DNA of 35,078 bases from the NCBI GenBank assembly GCA_944319925.1, contig CALUFQ010000031.1, positions 1 through 35,078 of the forward strand. The letters run 5' to 3'. Numbering within the stretch: the first letter of the stretch is position 1; every line of letters starts with the position of its first letter. Both the position numbers and the translations under genes were made by a program. This document shows positions 24,875 through 33,106 of the stretch, piece after piece. The notes below the pieces were generated by a model. It had not been told where the DNA came from. It saw only the letters and a program-made list of their open reading frames with translations, and did not search any database. This stretch comes from an uncultured Paraprevotella sp. (GTDB lineage: Bacteria > Bacteroidota > Bacteroidia > Bacteroidales > Bacteroidaceae).

Positions 24875-26634
24875 GACGCGTGAGGAAGTTTTTTGTAGGA
24901 ATCTGTGGCGCGTTGTGTGCCATGGTGTGTTGCACGGCCTGCAGGACGGCCACGGTGGCCGGGCAGGGGCAAGGCTTGCCGGATGAGGCGCAGCGCAGGT
25001 TTGATTATTATTATTTGGAGGCCGTCAAGCACAAGCTGGCGGGGCGTTATGATGATGCCTTTGTTTTGTATAAGCATTGCCTGGACATCAACCCCGATGC
25101 GGGGGAAGTGCTTTACGACCTCGGGTTGTATTACTTGAATCTGGGCGACTCGGCGCAATGTGACCGGCATTTGTCGCGTGCCGTGGCTTTGGAGCCGGAT
25201 AATATCTATTATAAAGAAGTGCTGGCTTCTTTCTACTTGCGTCACCGGGACAACCAAAAGGCCGTGCCGGTGCTCGAAGACATGGTGCGTTGCAATCCCG
25301 CGCGTTCGGACGTGCTGGCCCAACTGGTGCGCATTTACATGGATGGGGAAGATTACCAGGCTGCCATCCGCGCGCTTGACCGTATCGAGACGCTCGAAGG
25401 ACGGAACATGTCCATCAGCATGGAAAAGTTCAGGCTCTATCGGGAGCTGAAACAAGACGACAATGCTTTCGCCGAATTGGAAAACCTTGCGGAGGACAAT
25501 CCCAACGATTTGTCCTACAGGGTGCTGATTGGTGACCAGTATCTGTTGGCCGGCCAGCGGGAGCGGGCATTGGCCATTTATGACGAAGTGAGGAAAAAGG
25601 AACCCGGCAACCAGGCCTTGCGGATGTCCATGCTGGATTATTATAAACAAACGAAACAGGATTCGCTTTACCAAAAGGAATTGGACGGCTTGTTGTACGG
25701 GAAATCCACGGACGAGCGGGCGAGGGTGATGCTGATGCGCAACTTCATCGTGGAGAAAGAGAACGCGCATGCCGACAGCGCGGATGTGTTGCGCGTGTTC
25801 AACCGCATCTTCGCTGCTGTTCCCGAAACGGTGGATATGCTGACCTTGTATGCCTCATACCTGCAGCTTAAGCATGCCGATGACGCGCTCGAACCGGCAT
25901 TGGAGCGCATCTTGAAACTTGAACCGGACAACCAGGCTGCCTTGTACCAGCTGATACAATTGGGCGCACGGGAGAACGACTACCGCAAGGTGGCCGACAT
26001 CTGTGCGCAAGGCATCAGCCATTATCCCGACCAGCTTCCTTATTACTTCTATTTAGGTTTTGCCCGCTATCAGCTGGGCGAGCAAGAGAAGGCGTTGGAC
26101 GTGTTCCGCAAGGGCGTGAAACAAATCAAACCGGACACCGACCGCGGCATCGTGTCGGACATGTATTCCATCATGGGCGACCTTTATTACAGCAACGGGT
26201 TGCCCGACTCCGCGTTCATGGCCTACGACTCTTGCCTGGTATATAATTCCGGCAACGTGGCGTGCTTGAATAATTATGCCTATTACCTCTCGCTGGAGAA
26301 GCGTGACCTGGACAAGGCGGAAGAAATGAGCCACCGCACCATCGTGGCGGAGCCCGGCAACAAGACTTACATTGACACGTATGCATGGATCCTGTTCATC
26401 AAAGGACGGTATGCGGAGGCCAAGCTCTATATAGACCGGGTGCTGGTGGGCGACATCGAGCATGACGAGGACGTGTCCGGCGGCGTGTTGGAACATGCAG
26501 GCGACATTTACGCCTGTTGCGGCGACATGGAGGGCGCATTGAAATATTGGAAAATGGCGGAAGCCAAGGGCGGGGATGACTTGTCCAAGGTGTTGAAGAA
26601 GAAAATACGACTGAGAAAATATATCGCTGAATGA
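24871..26634 (+). CDS. TPR lipoprotein
   Basis: 587 residues. The signal peptide ends in a Cys-rich stretch, with the likely lipidated Cys at residue 24 (TAC). The rest is a long series of tetratricopeptide-type helical repeats; clear units include [29 protein letters not shown], split here only to describe it, and later [13 protein letters not shown] and [17 protein letters not shown] scaffolds bind partner proteins, here probably in the periplasm or at the inner face of the outer membrane. Overlaps of 4 bp with dut and with the DUF4292 gene point to co-translation. The specific partner is unknown; the conserved downstream LytM gene suggests an envelope role. Confidence 0.88.
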   Translation: MRRVRKFFVGICGALCAMVCCTACRTATVAGQGQGLPDEAQRRFDYYYLEAVKHKLAGRYDDAFVLYKHCLDINPDAGEVLYDLGLYYLNLGDSAQCDRHLSRAVALEPDNIYYKEVLASFYLRHRDNQKAVPVLEDMVRCNPARSDVLAQLVRIYMDGEDYQAAIRALDRIETLEGRNMSISMEKFRLYRELKQDDNAFAELENLAEDNPNDLSYRVLIGDQYLLAGQRERALAIYDEVRKKEPGNQALRMSMLDYYKQTKQDSLYQKELDGLLYGKSTDERARVMLMRNFIVEKENAHADSADVLRVFNRIFAAVPETVDMLTLYASYLQLKHADDALEPALERILKLEPDNQAALYQLIQLGARENDYRKVADICAQGISHYPDQLPYYFYLGFARYQLGEQEKALDVFRKGVKQIKPDTDRGIVSDMYSIMGDLYYSNGLPDSAFMAYDSCLVYNSGNVACLNNYAYYLSLEKRDLDKAEEMSHRTIVAEPGNKTYIDTYAWILFIKGRYAEAKLYIDRVLVGDIEHDEDVSGGVLEHAGDIYACCGDMEGALKYWKMAEAKGGDDLSKVLKKKIRLRKYIAE

Positions 26635-27470
26635 ACGGTTGGAAAGTGGCTTTGTGTGGCTGTGTGGCCATGATGTTGTGCCTGTGGACGGCATGTCGTT
26701 CCGCGCGCCAGGCGGCTGTGGCGGAATCCCCGGATGGTGGGGGGAAACGGGAATGGGTGGACAAAATGGCGGTCACGGGGCTGAAGGAAGGCACCGTGAC
26801 AGGAAAGCTCGGTTTCAAATTATACATGGGCGGGAAAACCCTTTCCGTAGGCGGGAACTGCAACTTGAAGCGCGGCGAGCTGATTCAGCTCTCCTTGGTC
26901 GCCCTTGGCTTCATGGAAGTGGGACGCCTGGAGTTTACGCCGGACTACATGATGCTGATCAACCGTGCGGAGCGCCAGTATGTGAAAGTCGCCTACTCGG
27001 AAGTGCCCTACCTGCAGCAGGCCGGGATTGATTTCTATTCTTTGCAGGCACTTTTCTGGAGCGACCTGTTCGTTCCGGGACGGGCTGGCGGGACGTGGCA
27101 GGCGGAGGATTTCGACATGATGCGCAACGAGGAGAGCACCATCCTTACCACCCGCACGGATGGCTTGTTGCAGTGTCAGTTCGTGGTAGATGCGCTGACG
27201 GGATTGATTCGCAACACGTCCGTGGTAGTGGGCGGGCAAGTCTCCGTGCCGAGGCTGAACTGGACTTATCGCCATTTCGCGAACGTGGAGCAGAAGAGTT
27301 TTCCCGATGAGATGCAACTGTCGCTTACGGGGACGGGGAAAGACCTGACAGCACAGTTTTCGTTGAGCAGCCTGAAGTGGAATGCCAAGGACGTGGCACC
27401 TTCCAAGGAGCCGGGCGGACGTTACCAAAAGGTAAGTCCGGATGACATCTTAAAGAAACTGGTACGATGA
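26631..27470 (+). CDS. DUF4292 lipoprotein
   Basis: 279 residues. Lipobox LWTAC with the lipidated Cys at residue 22. The mature part is beta-rich (VTGLKEGTVTGKLGFKLYMGGKTLSVGGN, reported as one strand pair) and matches the DUF4292 pattern of Bacteroidota, a family whose fold is reminiscent of LolA/LolB-type lipoprotein carriers. Function is not proven. It overlaps the TPR gene and the LytM gene by 4 bp each, and this gene order is common in Bacteroidales. Confidence 0.85.
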   Translation: MNGWKVALCGCVAMMLCLWTACRSARQAAVAESPDGGGKREWVDKMAVTGLKEGTVTGKLGFKLYMGGKTLSVGGNCNLKRGELIQLSLVALGFMEVGRLEFTPDYMMLINRAERQYVKVAYSEVPYLQQAGIDFYSLQALFWSDLFVPGRAGGTWQAEDFDMMRNEESTILTTRTDGLLQCQFVVDALTGLIRNTSVVVGGQVSVPRLNWTYRHFANVEQKSFPDEMQLSLTGTGKDLTAQFSLSSLKWNAKDVAPSKEPGGRYQKVSPDDILKKLVR

Positions 27471-28753
27471 AAATCCGTGGTTGGGCTTTTGCTTTTCTTT
27501 TTGTGTGGGGCGTGTTGGCGGCGGACGCGCAGTCCGGACGCAAGGTCAAGGCGTTGCAATCACAGAAAAAGGAGATGCAGAAAGACTTGGATCGTTCGCG
27601 CAAGGAATTGAAGTCCGCAGAGAAAGACGTGGCTTCCAAGATGCGCGACATCCATATCCTCACCAACCAGATAGAAAACCGCCAGCGTTATATTGACACG
27701 ATGGAGGCGCAAATCCGCGCGTTGTCGGCCGAGGCAGACCGGTTGCAGGCCGAAGTGGACCGCACGGGGCGCGACTTGGAGAAGAAAAAGGAGGATTACG
27801 CGAAGGCGTTGCGCTATGCGCGGGTCAACCGGTCGGCGGGAAGTCCTTTGCTTTTCATGTTGTCCAGCCGCACGGTGACGCAAATGTACCGCCGTTCGCG
27901 TTATGCCCGTGAATATGCCGCCTATCAACGGCGATTGGGTGAGCGCATCGTGGAGAAGCGCAACGAGCTGCTGAAGCGGAAAAATGACTTGTTGGCCGTC
28001 AAGGCCGAAAAGGACCGCTTGGTGGCCGAATGTGAGAAACAGAAAATCCTCTTGCAAGAACAACATGAGGCGGAGACGAAGAATGTGGCCGGGCTGCAGA
28101 AACGGCAACAGGCTTTGAAAAAGGAGGTGGAGGAGCAACGCCGCCAGCTGGCCGCGCTGGACCGGAAAATAGACGAGCTGATCGCTTGGGAAGTGGAACA
28201 GGAACGCAAGCGCGCCGAGGCCGAGGCGCGGAAAAGGGCTGCCCGGCAGCGCAAGGCGAAGGCCACGTCTTCCGGGAAGAAGCAGGAGGAAAGTTCCATC
28301 CCCTCGGAATACAAATGGATTACGCCGCAGGACCAGGCTTTGAATGGCAGCTTCGTGCGCAACAAGGGGCGTCTGCCCGTGCCCATTACGGGCAATTACA
28401 TGTTGGGCAGCCGTTTCGGGGTTTATAACGTGCCGGGGTTGAAGAACGTGAAGCTCGACAACAAAGGCACCAACTATGTGGGCCGTCCGGGTGCCATGGC
28501 CCGTTCCGTTTTCGACGGTGTCGTGTCGGCCGTGTTCCAATTTGGCGGTACCAGGAATGTCATGGTGCGCCATGGCAGCTATATTTCCGTGTATTGCAAC
28601 CTGTCTTCCGTGCGGGTGGCCAAGGGGCAGGAAGTTAAGGCCCGCGACATCCTCGGCAAGGTGGAGGAAGACGGCAGCGGCCATTGCGTGTTGCATTTCC
28701 AGCTCCGCAAGGAAAAGCAGAAACTGAATCCGGAAGTCTGGATAGGACGTTGA
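27467..28753 (+). CDS. EnvC-like coiled-coil protein with degenerate LytM domain
   Basis: 428 residues. Signal peptide (residues 1 to about 23, ending ADAQS), long charged coiled coils (about 25 to 120 and 155 to 270), a basic linker, then a C-terminal LytM/M23 domain (about 305 to 425). The zinc site is largely lost: the HxGxD motif is N332-K-G-T-N336 and the HxH motif is V408-L-H410. Only one of these ligands remains, so peptidase activity is unlikely. The architecture is that of EnvC, which activates amidases at the division site. It is the last gene of the dut run. Confidence 0.9.
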   Translation: MKIRGWAFAFLFVWGVLAADAQSGRKVKALQSQKKEMQKDLDRSRKELKSAEKDVASKMRDIHILTNQIENRQRYIDTMEAQIRALSAEADRLQAEVDRTGRDLEKKKEDYAKALRYARVNRSAGSPLLFMLSSRTVTQMYRRSRYAREYAAYQRRLGERIVEKRNELLKRKNDLLAVKAEKDRLVAECEKQKILLQEQHEAETKNVAGLQKRQQALKKEVEEQRRQLAALDRKIDELIAWEVEQERKRAEAEARKRAARQRKAKATSSGKKQEESSIPSEYKWITPQDQALNGSFVRNKGRLPVPITGNYMLGSRFGVYNVPGLKNVKLDNKGTNYVGRPGAMARSVFDGVVSAVFQFGGTRNVMVRHGSYISVYCNLSSVRVAKGQEVKARDILGKVEEDGSGHCVLHFQLRKEKQKLNPEVWIGR

Positions 28754-28798
28754 GAGGGCATGTCAAAAATGGAATGACAGCTCCAAGAAGTTTTAGAT

Positions 28799-28834
28799 TG
28801 CCACGTGTAAGTCCGTAAGGGCTTACACGTGGCA
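28799..28834 (+). terminator. Long hairpin behind the EnvC-like gene
   Basis: A 16-bp stem with one G-T pair (tgccacgtgtaag/cttacacgtggca plus tcc/ggg) and a gtaa tetraloop, 46 nt after the stop codon. There is no T-run on either side, so termination is probable but not certain. It may belong to the repeat block that follows. Confidence 0.55.
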
Positions 28835-28879
28835 GGCGCTAGTACGTGCAAGAATAATGGAATAACTTTTTTCGGATTG

Positions 28880-28911
28880 AAAATGGGAACTGTTCCTAAT
28901 CTTGGTGATTT
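28880..28911 (+). repeat. Dispersed 32-bp intergenic repeat, copy 2
   Basis: Aligns with 3593-3624 in the same orientation with two mismatches in 32 nt. Just upstream, 28867-28884 (ttttttcggattgaaaat) is identical to 604-621, so this copy joins two modules that occur separately elsewhere in the window. Confidence 0.75.
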
Positions 28912-29041
28912 TACAATTGGCGAATATTCGTTTGTAATCAAATGCACAGCTTCCCGTTACTTGCCCGTGCGGAGAAAAAACTCCTCCGCCTTGCAGGGAA
29001 GGTGGCTCAAAGAGCCGGAGGGGTTTCCACCCACGTGTCAT

Positions 29042-29170
29042 TCCGCAAGGGAAACAAAAGGGTCGTAACGGCCCTCCGCATGGCAAACAAAACGGCTATT
29101 ATGGCCGCCGCAAGGGAAACAAAACGGCATTATGGCCGTCGCACAGCGAACAGAAGGGTCGTTACGCCCC
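29042..29170 (+). repeat. Imperfect tandem array, period about 32 bp, four units
   Basis: Units begin near 29042, 29075, 29107 and 29138. Each reads roughly ccgcaagggaaacaaaa followed by a small stem such as acggc/gccgt or gggtcgtaacg. The last unit ends in gggtcgttacg, whose reverse complement occurs at about 3645-3656. Units vary too much, and are too close together, to be CRISPR repeats with spacers. Confidence 0.75.
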
Positions 29171-29725
29171 CGTGGGTGTGAGACCCCCTCCGCCCCTTCG
29201 GGGCTCGTCCCCCTGCGAGACGGGACAGTTCATTCCGGCGGCTTTGACTGCGGACATTCAAGGCCTGTAGAAACAGAAACTCTGCGCCACCCAATTGCCT
29301 CAATTCATTTTTCCATTAGTGTTAAATCCCTCAAAATGCGAACTGTTTCGCGATGAGTTTAAAAACAGTTTCTGGCATTTTCCCGAGAAATCGTTTCCGG
29401 AACTGAAAAATGATGAAAAGGCACATGCCGCCCATCCTTTCGCGGGCTTCAAACCGTCCTTTTCGTGCTATTTGACGGCTTTTTCCATGCAGGCCGCGCG
29501 AGGCATTTTGTTATCCGTTTCCGGTTTGGGCTTTCGCCTGGCTTGGTTTCTTGCGCCAGGACTCCCTTCCGGCCAGTCAAAAAGATAGCGGAGGGGCAAG
29601 TCGGTTGACAATGTGTCATCCGGTAATGGCGTGAGATTGCGATATTTCCATCAGTCCCGTCCATGGCACGTGAATGCGCGATTCTTGCAACCTCAGGATT
29701 TTGGACTTGCTCCTTTATTGCGGCT

Positions 29726-30790
29726 TCAAAAGGTTAATCCGTCCAAGAGGTCGAGATACAGCCTGATGGCTTCCTGCAATTCGCCTTTGGTGACATATTC
29801 GTTGGCGGTGTGGGAGCGTGAAGAACTGCCGGGACCCATTTTCAAGGAAGGGAAAGGCATCAGGGCTTGGTCGGAGAGCGTGGGAGAGCCGAAAGGGGTG
29901 CGCCCCATGGCCTGGGCGCGGGCCACAAGCGGATGGCATGGGTCGATGCGGGAGGAGTTCAGGCGGAACGAACGGGCTTTCACTTCGCCTTGCACATGGG
30001 CGCAGACGGTTTCGTAGATGGATTCGTTGGAATAGTTCTCGTTGCTGCGCACGTCCACGGTGAATACACAGCGGTCGGGCACGACGTTATGTTGGGTGCC
30101 GGCCTGTATGATGGTCACTGTCATCTTCACGTCGCCTAGGAGAGGGGACATTTTCGGGAAACGGAAGGTGCGGAACCACTCCATGTCCGTGAGAGCCTTG
30201 TATATCGCATTGTCTCCTTCGTCGCGGGCTGCATGTCCAGACTTGCCATGCTCCGTGACATCGAGCACCATCAGTCCTTTCTCGGCAATGGCAGGCTGCA
30301 TGCCGGTCGGTTCGCCCACCAAAGCCACGTCGATGCGGGGCAGGAGCGGGAGTGCCATCTCAATGCCGTTCTTGCCCGACACTTCTTCTTCGCAGGAAGC
30401 CAGGTAAACCATGTTATAAGCCTGCGGCTTGCAAGAGAGTGTGCGGAACGCCTGCAGGAGGCATACCACGCTGGCACCGTCGTCGTTGGTGCCCAGGCCA
30501 TACAGCCGCCCGTTTTCCCAAGTGGGTCGGAAGGGGTCTTTGGTCCAGCTGGAAGCCGGCTTCACGGTGTCGATATGTGCGTTCAGCAGAAGGGTGGGGC
30601 GGCTGGCGTCGAAGCCGGGCGCGATGCACCACAGGTTGTTGCCAGTCCGGTGGGGGTGCAACCCGTTTTCGTGCATGAAATGTTCCAGCAGGTCGGCCAC
30701 TTCCTTTTCTTCCCGGCTGACGGACGGGATGGCGACCATGGCTTCCAGTAGGCCGATGGCTTCTTGGGTCAAGTTTTCAATGTCCATCAT
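29726..30790 (-). CDS. M20 family deacylase (ArgE-like)
   Basis: 354 residues, zinc-dependent M20 amidohydrolase. Seen: metal and catalytic residues H72 and D74 in LLLNAHIDTV, D103 in GLGTNDDGAS and the Glu pair in SCEEEVSGK (134-136). The dimerisation lid is in the middle. In Bacteroidales the close relatives act as N-acetyl- or N-succinyl-ornithine deacylases of arginine synthesis, which is the most likely role, but no arginine genes are nearby to confirm it. A second ATG follows the first directly (30785). Divergent from the acyl-CoA ligase gene. Confidence 0.88.
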   Translation of the reverse strand: MMDIENLTQEAIGLLEAMVAIPSVSREEKEVADLLEHFMHENGLHPHRTGNNLWCIAPGFDASRPTLLLNAHIDTVKPASSWTKDPFRPTWENGRLYGLGTNDDGASVVCLLQAFRTLSCKPQAYNMVYLASCEEEVSGKNGIEMALPLLPRIDVALVGEPTGMQPAIAEKGLMVLDVTEHGKSGHAARDEGDNAIYKALTDMEWFRTFRFPKMSPLLGDVKMTVTIIQAGTQHNVVPDRCVFTVDVRSNENYSNESIYETVCAHVQGEVKARSFRLNSSRIDPCHPLVARAQAMGRTPFGSPTLSDQALMPFPSLKMGPGSSSRSHTANEYVTKGELQEAIRLYLDLLDGLTF

Positions 30791-30812
30791 ATCGTGTGGG
30801 GCATTTTTTTCG

Positions 30813-30820
30813 CAAAGTTA
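30813..30820 (-). promoter_or_regulatory. -7 box (TAACTTTG) for the M20 gene
   Basis: On the minus strand TAACTTTG fits TAnnTTTG, 22 nt before the start codon of the M20 deacylase gene. Confidence 0.5.
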
Positions 30821-30883
30821 AGCTTTTCTGCGGAAAAATTAAATATTTTGAGGGAATCTTAGGGTTTGTTTGAATTAAAACCT

Positions 30884-30891
30884 TATCTTTG
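30884..30891 (+). promoter_or_regulatory. -7 box (TATCTTTG) for the acyl-CoA ligase
   Basis: TATCTTTG fits TAnnTTTG, 23 nt before the ligase start. A TTTG at 30865-30868 lies 15 nt upstream, which is shorter than the usual 19-nt spacing. Confidence 0.5.
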
Positions 30892-30914
30892 TGTAGGATT
30901 TAAAAGTCAATGCT

Positions 30915-32744
30915 ATGCTAAATACGAGTCCTTTTTCAGTCCTTGTGCATGACCAGGCGGCGCGTTTCGGCGACGAGACTGTGATGACTTATCGCGACTA
31001 TGAGCGGAATGAATGGTTGCCGGTGTCGTGGAACGAGTTTTCGGCCGTGGTGCGCCGTGTGTCCGCGTCGTTGCTGGCTTTGGGGGTAGGTGTGCAGGAA
31101 AACTTGGCCGTGTTCTCGCAGAACAAGCCGGAGTGCCTGTATGTGGACTTTGGGGCATACGGCATCCGGGCGGTGACCATTCCTTTTTATGCGACGAGTT
31201 CCGAAAGCCAGGTCACTTACATGGTGAACGACGCGCAGGTGCGTTATGTATTCGTGGGTGAACAGTACCAGTATGACACTGCCTTCCGTTGCATGCCGCA
31301 TTGCCCCACCTTGCAGAAGCTGGTTGTGTTTGACCGCACGGTGGTGAAGAATCCGCAGGACAAGGTCTCGATGTATTTCGACGAGTTCCTGCAGATGGCC
31401 GACGGGTTACATGTGCAGGACGAAATCGACCGCCGTTCCGCCGCCTTACGGCTGGATGACCTGGCTAACATCCTTTATACATCGGGGACCACGGGGGCAA
31501 GCAAGGGGGTGATGCTGACCCACCGGATGTATCATGATGCATTGATTGCCAACGACAAGGTGTTGCCGTTGAGCGAGAAGGATGTGGTGTTGAACTTTCT
31601 TCCTTTCACGCATGTGTTTGAACGGGCGTGGTCTTATCTCTGCATTGCCGAAGGTGCGCGCCTGGCAGTCAATCTGCGCCCGGCCGACATCTTGCAGTCC
31701 TTGCAGGAGGTGCATCCCACGTGCATGTGCGCCGTGCCCCGTTTTTGGGAGAAAGTGTATGCGGGTGTGCACGAAAGGATTCGCCAAAGCAATCCCGTGC
31801 AGCGCAAGCTGATGCACGAAGCCTTGCTGGTGGGCAAGGTTTACAATGTGGACTATCGCATGCGTGGCCTGATTCCTCCGGTGTCTTTGCGCCTGCGTTA
31901 TGCATTTTTTGAAAAGACGGTCATTGCTTTGCTGAAAAAGACGTTGGGACTGGAGAAAGCCAATTTCTTTCCCACGGCTGGAGCGGCCATTCCACCGCTC
32001 GTGGAGGAGTTCGTGCATTCGGCAGGTATCCAGATGGTGGCGGGTTACGGGCTGACGGAGTCCACGGCCACTGTGTCGTGTGACCACATCGGTGCGCATA
32101 AGACCATCGGTTCAGTGGGGCGGCTCATCGACGGGTTGCAGTTGAAGTTCGGTGACGACAACGAGATTCTTTTGCGCGGCTCGACGATTACCAAGGGGTA
32201 TTATCACAAGGAAAGCGCGACACAGGATGCCATTGATGCCGAAGGATGGTTTCATACGGGCGATGCGGGTTATCTGAAAAACGGGGAACTTTTCCTGACC
32301 GACCGCATCAAGGATTTGTTCAAGACTTCTAACGGGAAATACATCGCGCCACAGATGATAGAGTCGAAGTTGGTGGTGGATCGTTACATCGACCAGATTG
32401 TGGTGATTGCCGACCAACGTAAGTTCGTTTCCGCATTGATTGTGCCCGAATATGAGCTGTTGGGGGATTTTGCCCGCCGTCATCATATTCCGTTCACGGG
32501 CAGGGCTGATCTGTGTCGCAATCCGGATATAAACAAAATGATTTTGTTTCGCATCGATACTTTGCAACAGGAGTTTGCCCATTATGAGCAAGTGAAACGC
32601 ATCACCTTGTTGCCCGAACCGTTCAGTTTGGAGAAGGGCGAATTGACCAATACGCTGAAAGTGAAGCGTCCGGTGGTTAACCGCAATTATGCCACGGAGA
32701 TTGATGCGATGTATGCCGAGGATATCCTTCCGCCGGAGGCATGA
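30915..32744 (+). CDS. Long-chain fatty-acid--CoA ligase
   Basis: 609 residues, AMP-binding (ANL) superfamily enzyme that activates long-chain fatty acids to acyl-CoA through an acyl-adenylate. Seen: the P-loop-like A3 motif ILYTSGTTGASKGVMLTH, the A5 motif MVAGYGLTESTATVS, the A7 motif GWFHTGDAGYLKNGELFLTDRIKDLFKTSNGKYIAP and the C-terminal lysine region ELTNTLKVKRPVV. Length and the long insert match bacterial FadD15-like and eukaryote-like ligases. Single gene with its own -7 box; no beta-oxidation genes are nearby. Confidence 0.93.
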   Translation: MLNTSPFSVLVHDQAARFGDETVMTYRDYERNEWLPVSWNEFSAVVRRVSASLLALGVGVQENLAVFSQNKPECLYVDFGAYGIRAVTIPFYATSSESQVTYMVNDAQVRYVFVGEQYQYDTAFRCMPHCPTLQKLVVFDRTVVKNPQDKVSMYFDEFLQMADGLHVQDEIDRRSAALRLDDLANILYTSGTTGASKGVMLTHRMYHDALIANDKVLPLSEKDVVLNFLPFTHVFERAWSYLCIAEGARLAVNLRPADILQSLQEVHPTCMCAVPRFWEKVYAGVHERIRQSNPVQRKLMHEALLVGKVYNVDYRMRGLIPPVSLRLRYAFFEKTVIALLKKTLGLEKANFFPTAGAAIPPLVEEFVHSAGIQMVAGYGLTESTATVSCDHIGAHKTIGSVGRLIDGLQLKFGDDNEILLRGSTITKGYYHKESATQDAIDAEGWFHTGDAGYLKNGELFLTDRIKDLFKTSNGKYIAPQMIESKLVVDRYIDQIVVIADQRKFVSALIVPEYELLGDFARRHHIPFTGRADLCRNPDINKMILFRIDTLQQEFAHYEQVKRITLLPEPFSLEKGELTNTLKVKRPVVNRNYATEIDAMYAEDILPPEA

Positions 32745-32776
32745 CCTGTTTCTGCGTTGCAAGCGGAGGGTGATAT

Positions 32777-32830
32777 GGGATAACAGTAGTAGCCTGTATG
32801 GATTTCCCTGTGTTTCAGTCATGTTATCCC
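32777..32830. repeat. Inverted repeat between ligase and restriction locus
   Basis: gggataaca at 32777-32785 and tgttatccc at 32822-32830 form a perfect 9-bp inverted repeat with a 36-nt spacer. It lies near the boundary between the housekeeping part and the lower-GC restriction locus. It may act as a terminator stem or a boundary sequence; no tRNA or integrase is seen. Confidence 0.4.
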
Positions 32831-32902
32831 CAAGAGTCAAACTGTTCATCCAAACGGTTGAATATCTTTGATTCTTAATTCGGCAAGTAGTGCAATTTTC
32901 CG

Positions 32903-33100
32903 CTATTTCTCCACCGGATTATTGCAATGTTCTGCGTCGGAAGGCGTGGAGGTTTCTTGTTGCGAGGAAAAGCTTTTATCCTCAAAGTCGTGCAAGTCTT
33001 CGTAGGTATTTTCTCCCTTGATTCTTTCAAGTACATCTTGAAAGCGTTCCCATGCCCTTAAATCCTCATGCCAACTTTCAGATTCTTCCCAATCGTTCAT
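32903..33100 (-). CDS. Small acidic hypothetical protein
   Basis: 65 residues, family not recognised. It is strongly acidic: 19 Asp or Glu against 6 Lys or Arg, with three Trp in the first 18 residues. It starts 6 bp after the stop of the AlbA_2 gene, on the same strand, with aaaggg upstream of the ATG, so it is probably the last gene of the restriction operon. It has no signal peptide or membrane segment. The N-terminal 45 residues look helical and the C-terminus is polar and disordered. It may be a chance frame, but position and composition favour a real gene. Confidence 0.5.
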   Translation of the reverse strand: MNDWEESESWHEDLRAWERFQDVLERIKGENTYEDLHDFEDKSFSSQQETSTPSDAEHCNNPVEK

Positions 33101-33106
33101 AACCCT

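Larger units (their letters stand above)
28754..29725. other. Non-coding repeat-rich intergenic block
   Basis: About 970 bp without a convincing gene. It holds, in order, the hairpin at 28799-28834, a box at 28867-28884 shared with 604-621, the 32-bp repeat at 28880-28911 shared with 3593-3624, a tandem array of four units at 29042-29170, a small GC hairpin at 29192-29204 and a gacgggacagttcat word shared with the end of the cyclophilin gene. From about 29240 to 29725 I see nothing structured. Confidence 0.7.

Noticed and set aside
29042-29170. CRISPR array
   Set aside because: Units are imperfect and contiguous, without unique spacers, and no cas genes are nearby.
32745-32902. tRNA gene or attachment site near the restriction locus boundary
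   Set aside because: No cloverleaf and no integrase is seen; only a 9-bp inverted repeat is present.
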